Shown: positions 18,144 to 29,014 of the stretch, piece after piece
Layout of the letters: each line of letters opens with the position of its first letter
Numbering within the stretch: the first letter of the stretch is position 1
From: Roseovarius faecimaris
GTDB taxonomy: Bacteria; Pseudomonadota; Alphaproteobacteria; Rhodobacterales; Rhodobacteraceae
DNA: 64,000 nucleotides
NCBI RefSeq assembly: GCF_009762325.1
Contig: NZ_CP034348.1
Coordinates: 1,928,501-1,992,500, forward strand
Reading direction: 5' to 3'
Made by a program: the position numbers and the translations under genes
Notes under the pieces: generated by a model
Database searches by the model: none
What the model was told of the DNA's origin: nothing
What the model saw: the letters and a program-made list of their open reading frames with translations, nothing else

Positions 18144-18971
18144 GTGCCCAACGACAAAACACAGTATCCGCATGTTCAGACCATCACCCAATGGGCTGGG
18201 GGCCGCCCCTGGCAACTGGAGCTGCAACATAGCTGCGCCCAACATGCGCTGATCTGGCAGACACGCGGCCAGACCCGCGCCATCATCGAGGGACAGCGAC
18301 GCGGCATTGGCGCCCATAACATGCTCGCCCTGCCCGCCGGCACGATGTTTTCGATTGAGCTACCGCGGCAAAGCTTTGGGCAGGTCTGCCTGATCCCCGC
18401 GGGCGGGCGGTTGCTGATGCCCGATGAGCCCACGCTGATCAGCATTCAGGACGTGCGCCACCAGGCCGAGCTGAGCGGTCTTCTCGAAGCGCTGCAACGC
18501 GAACAGAGCATGGAGCGCCCCTTTGCCGACGAAGCGGTGTTTGCCTTTGGCGAATTGCTTACCGTGTGGCTGCGCCGGGCGATCATCCAGCATGGCAAGC
18601 CCGAGGCGAAACCCAGCGCCGCGTTGCGGCTGGTGCGGGCTTTTGCGGCACTGGTTGAGCGGGACCACACCAAAGGCCAGCCGATGTCGGACTATGCCAA
18701 GGCGCTTGGCGTGACGCCCACACATCTGACCCGTGTCTGCCGCCAGACCGCCGGGATGACCGCCGCGGACATGCTGTTGCAACGCTCGCTGCACGCCGCA
18801 CGCAGCGCGCTGGAACTGGGCGACCGGCCGATCACCCATATCGCGGCCGAGCTTGGGTTTAACTCCGCCGCCTATTTCTCGCGTTTTGTGCAGCATCACA
18901 CCGGAGCCAGCCCGTCAGCCCTGCGCAAGTTCGCACAGAGCCAGCCGCGCCCCGCCATGCCGATGAATTGA
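18144..18971 (+). CDS. AraC family transcriptional regulator
   Basis: The last ~100 residues are an AraC-type double helix-turn-helix: [20 protein letters not shown] and [20 protein letters not shown]. The N-terminal part is a cupin-like effector domain. The GTG at 18144 gives 275 residues and avoids reading through the miaA 3' end; the frame is open back to 18012. The next gene on the same strand encodes an exported peptide-type binding protein, so control of that gene is a reasonable guess but not shown. Confidence 0.85.
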   Translation: MPNDKTQYPHVQTITQWAGGRPWQLELQHSCAQHALIWQTRGQTRAIIEGQRRGIGAHNMLALPAGTMFSIELPRQSFGQVCLIPAGGRLLMPDEPTLISIQDVRHQAELSGLLEALQREQSMERPFADEAVFAFGELLTVWLRRAIIQHGKPEAKPSAALRLVRAFAALVERDHTKGQPMSDYAKALGVTPTHLTRVCRQTAGMTAADMLLQRSLHAARSALELGDRPITHIAAELGFNSAAYFSRFVQHHTGASPSALRKFAQSQPRPAMPMN

Positions 18972-19071
18972 ACCGGCCGGGGCACAGAAATCAACGGGAG
19001 GGTCTGGTTGTTTGGCCCCGATGCCTATATCAAACAGGGCAACATTCAGGACAATTTCACCGAGAGCCACC

Positions 19072-20721
19072 ATGTCCCAGCGCCCGTTTGCCTGCCCGAG
19101 CCACCCGATCGCCGATGCCGCCCGGCGGGACTATGCCGAGGGTCTGCTGACGCGACGCGAGTTTCTCAGCCGGGCCACGGCGATGGGCGTCACAGCCGGG
19201 GCACTGACCGGACTTGCCGGTCCCGTCCGCGCCGAGCGCGCTCAGGGCGGTACATTGCGCATCCAGATGAACGTCAAGGCGCTCAAGGATCCACGCAGCT
19301 ATGACTGGAGCGAACTTGGCAACCTGACCCGTGGCTTCCTTGAATATCTCGTCGAATATCAGAGGGATGGAAGCTTCGAAGGGCGCTTGCTGGAAAGTTG
19401 GAGTGTGAATGAGGATGCCACCGTCTACACGCTCAACCTGCGCTCCGGCGTGCGCTGGAACAATGGCGATGCCTTCACGGCCGAGGATGTGCTTTTCAAC
19501 ATCACCCGCTGGTGCGATCGCGACGCGCCGGGCAACTCCATGGCGAGCCGCATGGAGGCGCTTGTCGATCCCGCATCGGGGAAACTCCGCGACGGCGCCG
19601 TAGACGTGACCGGCGAGCATCAGCTGGTGCTCACCCTGTCGAAACCCGATATCACCCTGATCGCCAACCTTTCCGACTATCCGGCGGCGATTGTGCACCC
19701 CAGCTATAACGGCGGCGATCCGTTTGAGCACGGCATCGGCACCGGGCCGTTCCGCCCGGTTGAAATGTCGGTCGGCGGCAAGTGCATCCTTGAGCGAAAC
19801 ACGGACCATACCTGGTGGGGCAGCGAAGTGTTCGGCGGCCCCTATCTGGACCGGGTCGAATTCATCGACTACGGCACTGACCCGTCCTCCTGGGTAGCGG
19901 CGGCCGAGGGCGGTGAGGTGGACCTGCTCTATGAAACCGTGGGCGATTTCATTGACGTCATGGACGGGCTCAACTGGATCCGGTCCGAGGCCGAAACCGC
20001 GGCAACCATGGTCATCCGCGCCAACCAGACCGTTGAAGTGGACGGGATAAAACCCTACGCCGATGCCGCTGTCCGCCGGGCCCTGGCCCTTCTGGTGGAT
20101 AATGAAATCTGCCTTGAGCTCGGCTATGCCGGGCGTGGAACCATCGCTGAAAATCACCACGTCAGCCCGATCCATCCGGCCTATGCCAATATCGGCCCCG
20201 CCACCTATGACCCCGGCCAGGCCAAGAGCGACCTTGAAGCCGCAGGTCTGATGGATTTCGAGCATGAGCTCATCACCATAGACGACGAATGGCAGCGCAA
20301 TACCGGCGATGCCGTCGCCGCCCAACTGCGCGATGCGGGGCTACGCGTCCACCGGACGATCCTGCCCGGCGGCACCTTCTGGCAGAACTGGCAGGGCTAT
20401 CCCTTCTCGGCCACGCAATGGAATCACCGCCCGCTTGCCGTGCAGGTGCTGGCGCTGGCCTATCGCTCAAATGCGGTCTGGAACGAAACCGGCTATGCCA
20501 ACCCCGAATTCGATGCCCTGCTTGACGAGGCCATGGCGCTTGCCGATGCGCAAGCGCGGCGCGTGGTCATGGCCAAGATCGAAGCGCTGCTGCGCCAGGA
20601 CGGCGTGATTATCCAGCCGTATTGGCGCTCTCTCTACAACCATCACAACGGCACGTTGATCGACGCGGAAAAACATCCGTCGCATGAGATCCACCTGCAC
20701 AAAATCGCTTTTGTCGCCTAG
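19072..20721 (+). CDS. Tat-exported family-5 solute-binding protein (dipeptide/oligopeptide type)
   Basis: This 549-residue periplasmic binding protein belongs to the DppA/OppA family (family 5). After the chosen ATG at 19072 comes a twin-arginine signal, [14 protein letters not shown], with a cleavage site near [18 protein letters not shown] and the [16 protein letters not shown] segment are family marks. No permease or ATPase genes lie nearby, so it is an orphan receptor here. The upstream AraC-type gene and the downstream convergent transglycosylase are not transport genes. Confidence 0.88.
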   Translation: MSQRPFACPSHPIADAARRDYAEGLLTRREFLSRATAMGVTAGALTGLAGPVRAERAQGGTLRIQMNVKALKDPRSYDWSELGNLTRGFLEYLVEYQRDGSFEGRLLESWSVNEDATVYTLNLRSGVRWNNGDAFTAEDVLFNITRWCDRDAPGNSMASRMEALVDPASGKLRDGAVDVTGEHQLVLTLSKPDITLIANLSDYPAAIVHPSYNGGDPFEHGIGTGPFRPVEMSVGGKCILERNTDHTWWGSEVFGGPYLDRVEFIDYGTDPSSWVAAAEGGEVDLLYETVGDFIDVMDGLNWIRSEAETAATMVIRANQTVEVDGIKPYADAAVRRALALLVDNEICLELGYAGRGTIAENHHVSPIHPAYANIGPATYDPGQAKSDLEAAGLMDFEHELITIDDEWQRNTGDAVAAQLRDAGLRVHRTILPGGTFWQNWQGYPFSATQWNHRPLAVQVLALAYRSNAVWNETGYANPEFDALLDEAMALADAQARRVVMAKIEALLRQDGVIIQPYWRSLYNHHNGTLIDAEKHPSHEIHLHKIAFVA

Positions 20722-20729
20722 CTGTCCGC

Positions 20730-21326
20730 TCAGCTCCCCCAGATCACCTTCACGTAGTTCCGGGTTTCCTTGAACGGCGGCACGCCGCCATATTTGATCA
20801 CCGCGCCGGGGCCCGCATTATACGCCGCAAGTGCCAGGCGCCACGAGCCGAAGGTGCGGTATTGCTCCGCAAGATAACGCGCGCCTCCGTCAAGGTTCTC
20901 ATACGGGTCATGCGCATTGACCCTCAGCACCCTCGCGGTGGCGGGCATCAGCTGAGCGAGGCCGATCGCCCCCTTGTGAGAGCGCGCGGTCGGTTTGAAA
21001 CCGCTCTCTTGCTGCACCAATCTCAGGAAAAGATCCTCTGGCACGCCATAGCGCCGCGCCGCGTCCCGCGCCATCTGGACATACTGGCCGCGATACTTGC
21101 CCGTATAGGCCTGAACCGAACCGCTATCGCCCCATTTTGTCGGCGTGTTGATCTTTTTGGGCTGAAGGCGCACCGAGCTTTTGTATTGCTGGCTCGCGCG
21201 GCTATCGAGCACCTTTGTCTGCGATTTAAAGAGCTGGTTGCGGCTTTTCGTTGAAAAGATATCTGCCGAGGCCGTCACGGGCATGAGCAGCCCAAATGAC
21301 AACAATCCAACCAAAACAGCTTTCAT
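20730..21326 (-). CDS. Lytic transglycosylase (SLT domain)
   Basis: A soluble lytic murein transglycosylase, 198 residues from the ATG at 21326 (signal peptide [20 protein letters not shown], cleavage near SADIF). The SLT domain begins near residue 90 with the catalytic Glu in [20 protein letters not shown], followed by LAQLMPATA and the [10 protein letters not shown] motif. It would cleave peptidoglycan glycan strands in the periplasm, forming 1,6-anhydro ends. It converges on the preceding gene with an 8-bp gap. Confidence 0.9.
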   Translation of the reverse strand: MKAVLVGLLSFGLLMPVTASADIFSTKSRNQLFKSQTKVLDSRASQQYKSSVRLQPKKINTPTKWGDSGSVQAYTGKYRGQYVQMARDAARRYGVPEDLFLRLVQQESGFKPTARSHKGAIGLAQLMPATARVLRVNAHDPYENLDGGARYLAEQYRTFGSWRLALAAYNAGPGAVIKYGGVPPFKETRNYVKVIWGS

Positions 21327-21514
21327 GACCGGCACCTGCCCCCAATCCCAGTTTCCGCGAATATAGCCATATCCAGACATAATTCCAGAACGAACCACAA
21401 GATCGGCGCGTTCTCGCGGCTTCCTGCGGTCTGAGCTCAAAATTTAGGGCCTTATTAACCATGCTGCGGTGGTGTAGGAAAGGCACGACAATGGTGAATC
21501 AGCAGGAGGGCAAG

Positions 21515-22006
21515 ATGGCCGGATCCGTGAACAAGGTCATTCTGATTGGCAATCTGGGGCGTGACCCCGAGGTGCGCACCTTTCAGAACGGCGGAAAAGT
21601 GTGCAACCTGCGGATTGCCACCTCCGAGACCTGGAAAGACCGCAACACCGGTGAGCGGCGCGAGCGGACCGAATGGCATTCGGTGGCCATCTTCAACGAA
21701 AACCTTGCGCGCCTTGCCGAGCAATATCTGCGCAAAGGCTCCAAGGTCTACATCGAGGGTAAGCTGGAGACCCGTAAATGGCAGGATCAGTCCGGCCAGG
21801 ACCGCTATACCACTGAGGTCGTGCTGCGCCCCTATGCGGGGGAGCTGACCTTTCTCGACGGCCGCGACGGGGCCGGCGGCGGCGGAGGTGGCGGCGGTGG
21901 ATATGGTGGCGGCCAGTCCGGGGGCGGCTACGACCAATATGATGGCGGCGGAGGCAGCCCGCAAAGTTCGCCCTCGCGCGACATGGATGACGAAATTCCG
22001 TTCTGA
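21515..22006 (+). CDS. ssb: Single-stranded DNA-binding protein
   Basis: SSB coats single-stranded DNA in replication and repair. From ATG 21515, which follows an AGGAGGG ribosome binding site, it is 163 residues. The OB fold starts [20 protein letters not shown], a Gly-rich linker follows near residues 117-145, and the acidic tip DMDDEIPF at the C-terminus recruits partner proteins. The gene is followed by a strong terminator. Confidence 0.96.
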   Translation: MAGSVNKVILIGNLGRDPEVRTFQNGGKVCNLRIATSETWKDRNTGERRERTEWHSVAIFNENLARLAEQYLRKGSKVYIEGKLETRKWQDQSGQDRYTTEVVLRPYAGELTFLDGRDGAGGGGGGGGGYGGGQSGGGYDQYDGGGGSPQSSPSRDMDDEIPF

Positions 22007-22013
22007 TCCTACC

Positions 22014-22040
22014 AAACCGCCCTTCGGGGCGGTTTTTCTT
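22014..22040 (+). terminator. Rho-independent terminator of ssb
   Basis: Nine-base arms AAACCGCCC and GGGCGGTTT flank a TTCG tetraloop and run into TTCTT. This is a textbook intrinsic terminator 8 bp after the ssb stop codon. Confidence 0.88.
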
Positions 22041-22088
22041 TAGAGCGCGTTAACCATCTTTTAGAAGCTTTACCGCACAGTCCGACCC

Positions 22089-23015
22089 ATGCGGTTTATC
22101 CAGTCTGACACTACGCCCCTGCCCGGTCGGCCTGCTTTGCAGCAGCACCCGTTCTATGCCAACACGCTCCGCATGCTTGGGCTCGATGTCCTGCGCGTCA
22201 CGGCACGTGACCCGGATCCTGCGGCGCATATCCTGGCCGTGCGCCGCCGCTTCGGGCCTTTTCGGGTGGCCTGGGTTCCCCACGGCCCGGTCTGGTCCGA
22301 CACAGTGTCGTCCGAACAGCGCGTCGCGGTGCTGCACCATCTGCGCCGCGTGCTTTGCCCGTCGCATCTGCAGCTTGTCGCTGCACAAGATGCCGCTGAC
22401 CAGCACATCATGAAAGGGATCGGCTTTCGCGCCCTGTCCCTGCCGCAGAGCCATGCCTGGCTTGACCTTCAGCCTGACGCCGCCACCCGCCTCGCCCGGC
22501 AGCATGGCAAATGGCGAAACCGGCTGCGCCATGCGCAATCGGCGAAGTTGAAAATCAGGGCCCGTCCCTTTTGCCCGGACCGCGACCAGAAATTGCTGAC
22601 CCTCGAAGAGGCGCAACGCCGCATCAAGGGCTATCGTGCCCTGCCTGCGCGTTTTACCCATGCCTGGGCCACCTCCAACCCCGATACGGCACAGGTGTTC
22701 GAAGCGTATGAGCCTGGCGGCCTCGCCGCGTTCATTCTGGTGCTGACCCATGCACCGACGGCAACCTATCACATCGGCTGGTCCAATGAGACCGGCCGCG
22801 CCCTGTCCGCGCATAACCTGCTGCTGTGGGAGGCTGCAAACTGGCTCTCCGCGTCCGGCTATTGCGCCCTCGATCTTGGTCTGATCGACCACAAAAACGC
22901 GCCCGGCCTCACCCGGTTCAAGCTCGGCACCGGGGCCGAGATACGGACCGGCGGGGCAACCTGCCTTGCCCTGCCACGCCTGTCCCTGCCGTCATTGAGG
23001 CACAAAGCCGCGTAA
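22089..23015 (+). CDS. FemAB/GNAT-like acyltransferase domain protein
   Basis: A 308-residue cytoplasmic protein. The second half (about 140-290) resembles the FemAB/GNAT_6 fold: a KWRNRLRHAQ segment, a central helix-strand region, TYHIGWSNETGRALSAHNLL and a final GLTRFKLGTGAEI strand typical of that superfamily. Members transfer aminoacyl or acyl groups to peptidoglycan precursors or polysaccharides. The substrate here is unknown. It stands alone between the ssb terminator and typA. Confidence 0.6.
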   Translation: MRFIQSDTTPLPGRPALQQHPFYANTLRMLGLDVLRVTARDPDPAAHILAVRRRFGPFRVAWVPHGPVWSDTVSSEQRVAVLHHLRRVLCPSHLQLVAAQDAADQHIMKGIGFRALSLPQSHAWLDLQPDAATRLARQHGKWRNRLRHAQSAKLKIRARPFCPDRDQKLLTLEEAQRRIKGYRALPARFTHAWATSNPDTAQVFEAYEPGGLAAFILVLTHAPTATYHIGWSNETGRALSAHNLLLWEAANWLSASGYCALDLGLIDHKNAPGLTRFKLGTGAEIRTGGATCLALPRLSLPSLRHKAA

Positions 23016-23087
23016 ACCGCCGCTTTGCCTCTGGCCTTTTCGGCAAGGCCCGTATAGGGCGCAGGCGAACAGCCAAGGAATGCCCGA

Positions 23088-24908
23088 ATGGACCTGCGGA
23101 ATATCGCGATCATCGCCCATGTCGACCATGGGAAAACCACGCTTGTCGACGAGTTGCTCAAGCAATCCGGCGCCTTTCGCGAAAACCAGGCCGTGGACGA
23201 ACGCGCCATGGACAGCAACGACCTGGAACGCGAGCGCGGCATCACGATTTTCGCCAAGCCCACCTCGGTGGAATGGAAAGGCACGCGGATCAATATCGTG
23301 GACACGCCCGGCCACGCCGATTTCGGCGGCGAGGTTGAGCGGATCCTGAGCATGGTCGATGGTGTTGTTCTGCTTGTGGATGCCGCCGAAGGGCCCATGC
23401 CGCAGACCAAGTTCGTCACCTCCAAGGCTTTGGCGCTGGGGCTGCGCCCGATCGTGGTGCTCAACAAGGTCGACAAACCCGATGCCGAGCCGGACCGGGC
23501 CCTGGACGAATGCTTTGATTTGTTCGCCAATCTAGATGCCAGCGAGGATCAGCTCGATTTCCCGCATATGTATGCTTCGGGACGTTCCGGCTGGGCCGAT
23601 CACGATCTTGACGGCCCCCGCCGCGACCTGAGCGCGCTGTTCGACCTCATCGTCAACCACGTTCCCGCCCCGAGGCAGCTCAAACGAGCTGACGAGGATT
23701 TCCGCATGCTGGCCACCACGCTCGGCTCCGATCCGTTTGTCGGCCGCCTGCTCACCGGCCGGGTCGAATCCGGGCGTCTCAAGGTGGGCGCCACGGTGCA
23801 GGCGCTCAGCCGCATCGGACAGAAAATCGAGAGCTTCCGCGTCACTCGCATCCAGGCATTTCGCGGGCTCAGCACGCAGGATATCGACATCGCCATGGCT
23901 GGCGACATCGTCAGCCTCGCAGGCATGTCCAAGGCCACCGTCGCCGATACGATCTGTGCGCTTGCGGTCGAAGAACCCCTTGAAGCGCAGCCGATTGACC
24001 CGCCCACCATCACCGTCACCTTTGGCATCAATGACAGCCCCCTTGCGGGCCGCGACGGCAAGAAGGTCCAATCCCGCGTGATCCGCGACCGTCTGCTGAA
24101 GGAAGCCGAATCGAATGTCGCGATCCGCGTGACGGATACGCCCGGCGGCGAAGCCTTCGAAGTGGCCGGCCGTGGCGAATTGCAGATGGGCGTGCTGATC
24201 GAGAACATGCGCCGCGAAGGGTTCGAGCTCAGCATCTCCCGCCCGCAGGTGCTGTTGCGCGATGCGGAGGATGGCGGCAAGCTTGAGCCGATCGAGGAAG
24301 TGACCATCGACGTCGATGACGACTATTCCGGTGCCGTGATCGAGAAAATCACCGGCCCCCGCAAGGGCGAGCTGGCCGAGATGCGCCCGGCCGGAGCAGG
24401 CAAGACGCGGATCATCGCCCATGTCCCCTCGCGCGGGCTGATCGGCTATCACGGTGAATTCCTGACCGACACGCGCGGCACAGGAGTGCTGAACCGGGTG
24501 TTTCACGGCTGGGCCCCGCATAAGGGGCCCATTCCGGGCCGCCGTGCTGGGGTTCTGATATCGATGGAGAACGGCGATGCCGTCGCCTATGCGCTGTGGA
24601 ACCTCGAAGAACGCGGCAAGATGTTCATCAGCCCGCAGGAAAAAGTCTATACCGGCATGATCATCGGCGAACACAGCCGCGAAAACGACCTGGAAGTGAA
24701 CCCGCTCAAAGGCAAGAAGCTGACCAATGTGCGCGCCTCGGGTTCGGACGAGGCCGTGCGCCTCACCCCGCCCGTGATCATGAGCCTTGAACAGGCCATT
24801 GCCTATATCGACGATGACGAGCTCGTGGAGGTCACCCCCAACGCGATCCGGCTGCGCAAGCGCTATCTCGACCCGCATGAGCGAAAGCGCCAGTCGAAAT
24901 CGGCCTGA
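23088..24908 (+). CDS. typA: Translational GTPase TypA/BipA
   Basis: TypA is an EF-G-like ribosome-binding GTPase needed for ribosome assembly or translation under stress. The 606-residue protein has the G1 motif AHVDHGKTT at 10-18, the ERERGITIFAK switch region, DTPGHADFG and NKVDKPDA. The C-terminal domain contains the GLIGYHGEFLTDTRGTGVLN stretch specific to TypA. Length and domain order are normal. Confidence 0.96.
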   Translation: MDLRNIAIIAHVDHGKTTLVDELLKQSGAFRENQAVDERAMDSNDLERERGITIFAKPTSVEWKGTRINIVDTPGHADFGGEVERILSMVDGVVLLVDAAEGPMPQTKFVTSKALALGLRPIVVLNKVDKPDAEPDRALDECFDLFANLDASEDQLDFPHMYASGRSGWADHDLDGPRRDLSALFDLIVNHVPAPRQLKRADEDFRMLATTLGSDPFVGRLLTGRVESGRLKVGATVQALSRIGQKIESFRVTRIQAFRGLSTQDIDIAMAGDIVSLAGMSKATVADTICALAVEEPLEAQPIDPPTITVTFGINDSPLAGRDGKKVQSRVIRDRLLKEAESNVAIRVTDTPGGEAFEVAGRGELQMGVLIENMRREGFELSISRPQVLLRDAEDGGKLEPIEEVTIDVDDDYSGAVIEKITGPRKGELAEMRPAGAGKTRIIAHVPSRGLIGYHGEFLTDTRGTGVLNRVFHGWAPHKGPIPGRRAGVLISMENGDAVAYALWNLEERGKMFISPQEKVYTGMIIGEHSRENDLEVNPLKGKKLTNVRASGSDEAVRLTPPVIMSLEQAIAYIDDDELVEVTPNAIRLRKRYLDPHERKRQSKSA

Positions 24909-24975
24909 TATAGATCAACGCTCTGTGCGATCTGCCTGACTAAGCTTGCGGAAGATGTCAGGGAGAATTGCCATA

Positions 24976-25644
24976 ATGCCGCGTCGTGCCACTTTGCTGC
25001 TCGGTCTTGTCCTTGCCCGGCTGGTCGAGGCGGCAGAGCCGGTTCCCTGCACCGAAGGCAGCTTCACCGTCGACGCCCCTACCCCCGCGCTGACGCAACA
25101 GGTGTGCACGGACGCAAACCGCGCGCGTGACGTTCTGCAGCGCTGCGGCATTGTGCTTGAGCGTTCGATTGACATCCGTCTGACCCAGACCCTGCCGCCA
25201 GGCTGCATGGGAGAGTATCATTGCGGCAACGATGCGATCGTTCTGCGCACGCCTGCCTCCATGTCGATGCATCGCCAACCCGGCGCGCCCTTGTCCCATG
25301 TCTCCGAAGCGGACTATTTCCGAAGCATTGTGACCCATGAGCTCGCCCATGCGGCCTATGACACGGTGTCCTGCCCCTATCCCAGTTGTCAGGCCACGAG
25401 CGAATATCTGGCACATGCCTTACAGGTCATGTCCTTGCCGGAGGGAGATCTCAAAGCCTTTGAGGCGACACTCGACATGCAGGCCCATGTTCCGAGGGAT
25501 GCCCTCAACCCCTTCATCTATGCCTTGTCGCCGGACCTGTTTCTGCGCAAGACCTGGATCCATCTGAACCAACGGCCCGATGCCTGTACCTATCTTTCGG
25601 GGATCATGGCGGGCCACATCATCATCGACAACCCGCATTTCTGA
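24976..25644 (+). CDS. Secreted protein with an HExxH zinc-protease motif (DUF6639-like)
   Basis: From the ATG at 24976 (GGGAG upstream) the protein has 222 residues with a short signal peptide ending near VEAAEPV. HELAH at residues 121-125 is a zinc metallopeptidase motif, and SEYLAHA 17 residues on offers Glu143 as a third ligand, as in gluzincins. Eight or so cysteines suggest disulfides in the periplasm. I believe it corresponds to the family named DUF6639, from memory. Substrate unknown; it converges on a DUF1330 gene with a 2-bp gap. Confidence 0.65.
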   Translation: MPRRATLLLGLVLARLVEAAEPVPCTEGSFTVDAPTPALTQQVCTDANRARDVLQRCGIVLERSIDIRLTQTLPPGCMGEYHCGNDAIVLRTPASMSMHRQPGAPLSHVSEADYFRSIVTHELAHAAYDTVSCPYPSCQATSEYLAHALQVMSLPEGDLKAFEATLDMQAHVPRDALNPFIYALSPDLFLRKTWIHLNQRPDACTYLSGIMAGHIIIDNPHF

Positions 25645-25646
25645 CC

Positions 25647-25934
25647 TTACTCGGTGGTTTCCACCACCATCAGTTCGCGCTCGGCCGCTCCACGCGCATG
25701 GCTGAGCGCCTCCTGATATTCCGGGCTGTGATAGCAGGCCTCGGCGGCTTCAAGCGACGGGAACTTGGCGACCACATTGCGCGGACGGTCCTTGCCTTCC
25801 AACTGCACATAGCGCGCGGCCCGGGCGATGAAATAGCCACCGTGCTTTTCAATCGCGGGCCCGGCCAGCTTGGCATATTTGCCATAGGCTTCCTCGTCAG
25901 TCACGGTCACATGGGCAATCCACAGCGCAGGCAT
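25647..25934 (-). CDS. DUF1330 family protein
   Basis: A 95-residue dimeric alpha-beta-barrel (ferredoxin-like) protein. From ATG 25934 it starts MPALWIAHVTVTDEEAYGKY; the frame is open upstream but homology begins here. KFPSLEAAEACYHSPEYQEA is the DUF1330 hallmark. No catalytic role is established for the family. The next gene upstream on the same strand is a paralogue. Confidence 0.85.
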   Translation of the reverse strand: MPALWIAHVTVTDEEAYGKYAKLAGPAIEKHGGYFIARAARYVQLEGKDRPRNVVAKFPSLEAAEACYHSPEYQEALSHARGAAERELMVVETTE

Positions 25935-25944
25935 ATTCTTCTCC

Positions 25945-26232
25945 TCAGTCCATACCATCGACGATGACGATATCACGTTCGCTACTCGATAGCGCAATCG
26001 GCAGAATGCGTTGATACGCCGGGGAGTTGTACCAGTCTATCGCCATCTGCCGGTTCGGAAATTCGATGATCACATGCCGGTCCGGGCACAGCCCTTCGAC
26101 CTGCGTCTGTGCGCCCCCCTTCACCAGAAACCGCCCTCCAGCCTTTTCCGCGAGTGCCACGGTCTGGCTGGCATAGATCTGATAATCCTCCGGGTCGGTC
26201 ACATTGATCCGGGCAATCAAATAGGCGCTCAT
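25945..26232 (-). CDS. DUF1330 family protein (paralogue)
   Basis: A second 95-residue DUF1330 protein, starting MSAYLIARINVTDPEDYQIY, with EFPNRQMAIDWYNSPAYQRI matching the same position in the neighbour. The two genes lie 10 bp apart and are clearly a tandem duplication that has diverged. The pair is probably co-transcribed downstream of alaS. Confidence 0.85.
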   Translation of the reverse strand: MSAYLIARINVTDPEDYQIYASQTVALAEKAGGRFLVKGGAQTQVEGLCPDRHVIIEFPNRQMAIDWYNSPAYQRILPIALSSSERDIVIVDGMD

Positions 26233-26263
26233 CCTGTCCCCCTTTCAGGTCCTGACAGCGAGC

Positions 26264-28936
26264 CTAGCCCCCGAGCACCTGCTCCGCCGCCTTGATCGCG
26301 CTGTCGGCATTCGCGGCATCCGCACCGCCTCCCTGCGCCATGTCGGGGCGCCCGCCGCCGCCCTTGCCGCCGAGCTCCGCCACAGCGGCTCTGACCAGAT
26401 CAACAGCCGAAACACGTTCGGTCAAGTCTTTCGTGACCCCGGCCGCCACAGCCGCCTTGCCTCCGGTATCGGCGATCAGCAGAACCGCGCCCGAGCCAAG
26501 TTTCGCCTTATGCTCGTCAATCAGCGGCGGAAGGTCCTTGCCCGACACACCGTTCAGCACCTGTGCGATGAACGCGATACCGCCGATGTCGCGCGGCGCG
26601 GCCGCATCGCTTTGCCCGGCTCCCCCCGCCATTGCGAGGTCACGGCGCAATTGCGCCACCTCATTGCTAAGCGCTTTTCTCTCTTCCAGAAGGCTGCGCA
26701 CGCGTTCGGGCACATCGGCGGGCTGCGCTTTGAGCGCAAGCGCGGTCTCGGCCAGCCGGTGGTCCTGCTGGCTGAGATAGTCAAAGGCCGCTGCACCGGT
26801 CAACGCCTCGATCCGGCGCACCCCCGCGCTCGACGCGCTGTCGCCCAGGGTCACAAACAGACCGATATCGCCGGTCTGACGCACATGGGTGCCGCCGCAC
26901 AGTTCGATCGAATAAGTCGCGCCATCGCCGCCCTTGCCCGACCCCTCTTCGCGGCCCATCGAGACAACGCGCACCTCATCGCCGTATTTCTCACCGAAAA
27001 GCGCCTGCGCGCCCAAAGCGCGGGCGTCGTCCGGCGTCATGATCCGCGTCTCCACCGGCGCATTCTGGCGGATATAGGTGTTTACCTCGCTCTCGACCCG
27101 GCTCAGTTCGTCCGGCGAGAGCGCCTTGGCGTGACTGAAGTCAAACCGCAGCCGGTCTTCTGCATTGAGCGAGCCGCGCTGCGCCACATGGTCACCCAGG
27201 GCGTTGCGCAGCGCCTCGTGCAGCAGGTGCGTGGCCGAGTGATTGGCGCGGATCGCCGAGCGGCGCGCATGATCCACCTCAAGCTCCGCCGCGCTGCCTG
27301 GGCTGATCTCGCCCTCGGTCACTTCGGCGAAATGCACGAAGACGCCGGCCAGTTTCTTCGTATCGGTGATCCGGGCGGTGCCGCTCTGGGTCCGCAACTG
27401 CCCGGTATCGCCCACCTGACCACCGGATTCGGCGTAAAACGGCGTCTGGTTAAGAACGATCTGCACCGTCTCCCCGGCCGTGGCCGATGCAACGGCGGCA
27501 CCCTCGCGTACGAGCGCCACGATCTGACCCTCGGCCTTCTCCGTGTCATAGCCCAGAAAATCGGTCGTCCCGTGGGTGTCGGCCAACTCGAACCAAAGGG
27601 TCGAATCCGCCGCCTCGCCCGAGCCCGCCCAGGCGGCACGCGCCTTGGCCTTCTGTTCGGCCATCGCCGCATCGAAGCCCGCGACATCCACCTCACGGCC
27701 CTTTTCGCGCAAGGCATCCTGCGTCAGATCCAGCGGAAATCCGTAAGTATCGTAAAGCTTGAAGGCTGTCTCTCCGGGCAGGGCCTCTGCCTCGGGCAGA
27801 TCCTGCAGCTCTTCATCCAGCAGCTTCAGCCCGCGATCGAGCGTCTGCTTGAACCGGGTTTCCTCCAGTTCCAGCGTCTCCTCGATCAGTGGCTGCGCCC
27901 GTCCGAGCTCGGGAAAGGCCTGACCCATCTGCGCCACCAGGGCCGGAACCAGACGGTGCATCACCGGGTCCTTGGCCCCCAGCAGATGCGCGTGCCGCAT
28001 GGCCCGACGCATGATCCGGCGCAGCACATAGCCGCGCCCCTCATTCGACGGCAAAACGCCGTCGGCAATCAGGAAAGAGGTCGACCGCAGGTGGTCGGCT
28101 ATCACCCGGTGATGCACATTGCCGGGGCCGTCCGGGTCCTGGTTGGTGGCATGCGCGCTCGCTTCGATCAGACTGCGCATCAGATCGGTGTCATAATTGT
28201 CATGCTTGCCCTGCAGCAGCGCGCCGATCCGTTCCAGCCCCATCCCGGTGTCGATGGACTGCATCTCCAGCTCGATCATGCTGCCATCCTCGAACCGCTC
28301 ATTCTGCATAAACACGAGGTTCCAGATCTCGATAAACCGGTCACCATCCTCTTCGGCGCTGCCCGGAGGGCCGCCCCAGATGTCCGGCCCGTGGTCATAG
28401 AAGATCTCGGTGCAAGGGCCGCAGGGCCCGGTTGCCCCCATCGACCAGAAATTGTCATCCGTCGCGATGCGAATGATCCGGTCATCCGGCAGGCCCGCAT
28501 ATTTCTTCCAGATTTCGGCGGCCTCGTCATCCTTATGATAGACGGTGACCAGCAGTTTCGACTTGTCGAGGCCAAAATCCTTGGTCAGCAGATCCCAGGC
28601 ATAGGGAATGGCCTGCTCCTTGAAATAGTCACCGAAGCTGAAATTGCCCAGCATTTCAAAGAAGGTATGATGCCGCGCGGTATAGCCGACATTGTCGAGA
28701 TCGTTATGCTTGCCCCCTGCGCGCACGCATTTCTGGCTCGTCGTGGCGCGTTTATAATCGCGGTGTTCCACCCCGGTGAACAGGTTCTTGAACTGTACCA
28801 TGCCGGAATTGGTGAACATCAATGTCGGGTCATTGCGCGGCACCAGCGGCGAGCTGTCCACGACCTCATGGTCATTGCGGTCGAAGAAATTGAGAAAAGT
28901 CGAGCGGATTTCGTTCAGCGTGGGCATGGTCGTCAT
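26264..28936 (-). CDS. alaS: Alanyl-tRNA synthetase
   Basis: AlaRS charges tRNA-Ala and edits mischarged Ser and Gly. The 890-residue protein (887 if the ATG at 28927 is used) has the class II catalytic core at the N-terminus ([17 protein letters not shown]), the editing domain with the zinc motif [12 protein letters not shown] and the later CGGTH, and the C-terminal coiled-coil domain ending in a Gly-rich DHHA1 region. Length is normal. Confidence 0.97.
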   Translation of the reverse strand: MTTMPTLNEIRSTFLNFFDRNDHEVVDSSPLVPRNDPTLMFTNSGMVQFKNLFTGVEHRDYKRATTSQKCVRAGGKHNDLDNVGYTARHHTFFEMLGNFSFGDYFKEQAIPYAWDLLTKDFGLDKSKLLVTVYHKDDEAAEIWKKYAGLPDDRIIRIATDDNFWSMGATGPCGPCTEIFYDHGPDIWGGPPGSAEEDGDRFIEIWNLVFMQNERFEDGSMIELEMQSIDTGMGLERIGALLQGKHDNYDTDLMRSLIEASAHATNQDPDGPGNVHHRVIADHLRSTSFLIADGVLPSNEGRGYVLRRIMRRAMRHAHLLGAKDPVMHRLVPALVAQMGQAFPELGRAQPLIEETLELEETRFKQTLDRGLKLLDEELQDLPEAEALPGETAFKLYDTYGFPLDLTQDALREKGREVDVAGFDAAMAEQKAKARAAWAGSGEAADSTLWFELADTHGTTDFLGYDTEKAEGQIVALVREGAAVASATAGETVQIVLNQTPFYAESGGQVGDTGQLRTQSGTARITDTKKLAGVFVHFAEVTEGEISPGSAAELEVDHARRSAIRANHSATHLLHEALRNALGDHVAQRGSLNAEDRLRFDFSHAKALSPDELSRVESEVNTYIRQNAPVETRIMTPDDARALGAQALFGEKYGDEVRVVSMGREEGSGKGGDGATYSIELCGGTHVRQTGDIGLFVTLGDSASSAGVRRIEALTGAAAFDYLSQQDHRLAETALALKAQPADVPERVRSLLEERKALSNEVAQLRRDLAMAGGAGQSDAAAPRDIGGIAFIAQVLNGVSGKDLPPLIDEHKAKLGSGAVLLIADTGGKAAVAAGVTKDLTERVSAVDLVRAAVAELGGKGGGGRPDMAQGGGADAANADSAIKAAEQVLGG

Positions 28937-29014
28937 CTTTCGCGGGGCGTTGGGCCGTGTTGAAGCGCAGATTTAGCCCCCGCCCGCGCCAGTGTCCACA
29001 GCTAGAAGAACCCA

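Noticed and set aside
26510..28963. Very long open frame opposite alaS (817 codons)
   Set aside because: It is fully antisense to a certain gene, is rich in Arg, His and Gln as expected of a GC-rich shadow frame, and shows no domain.
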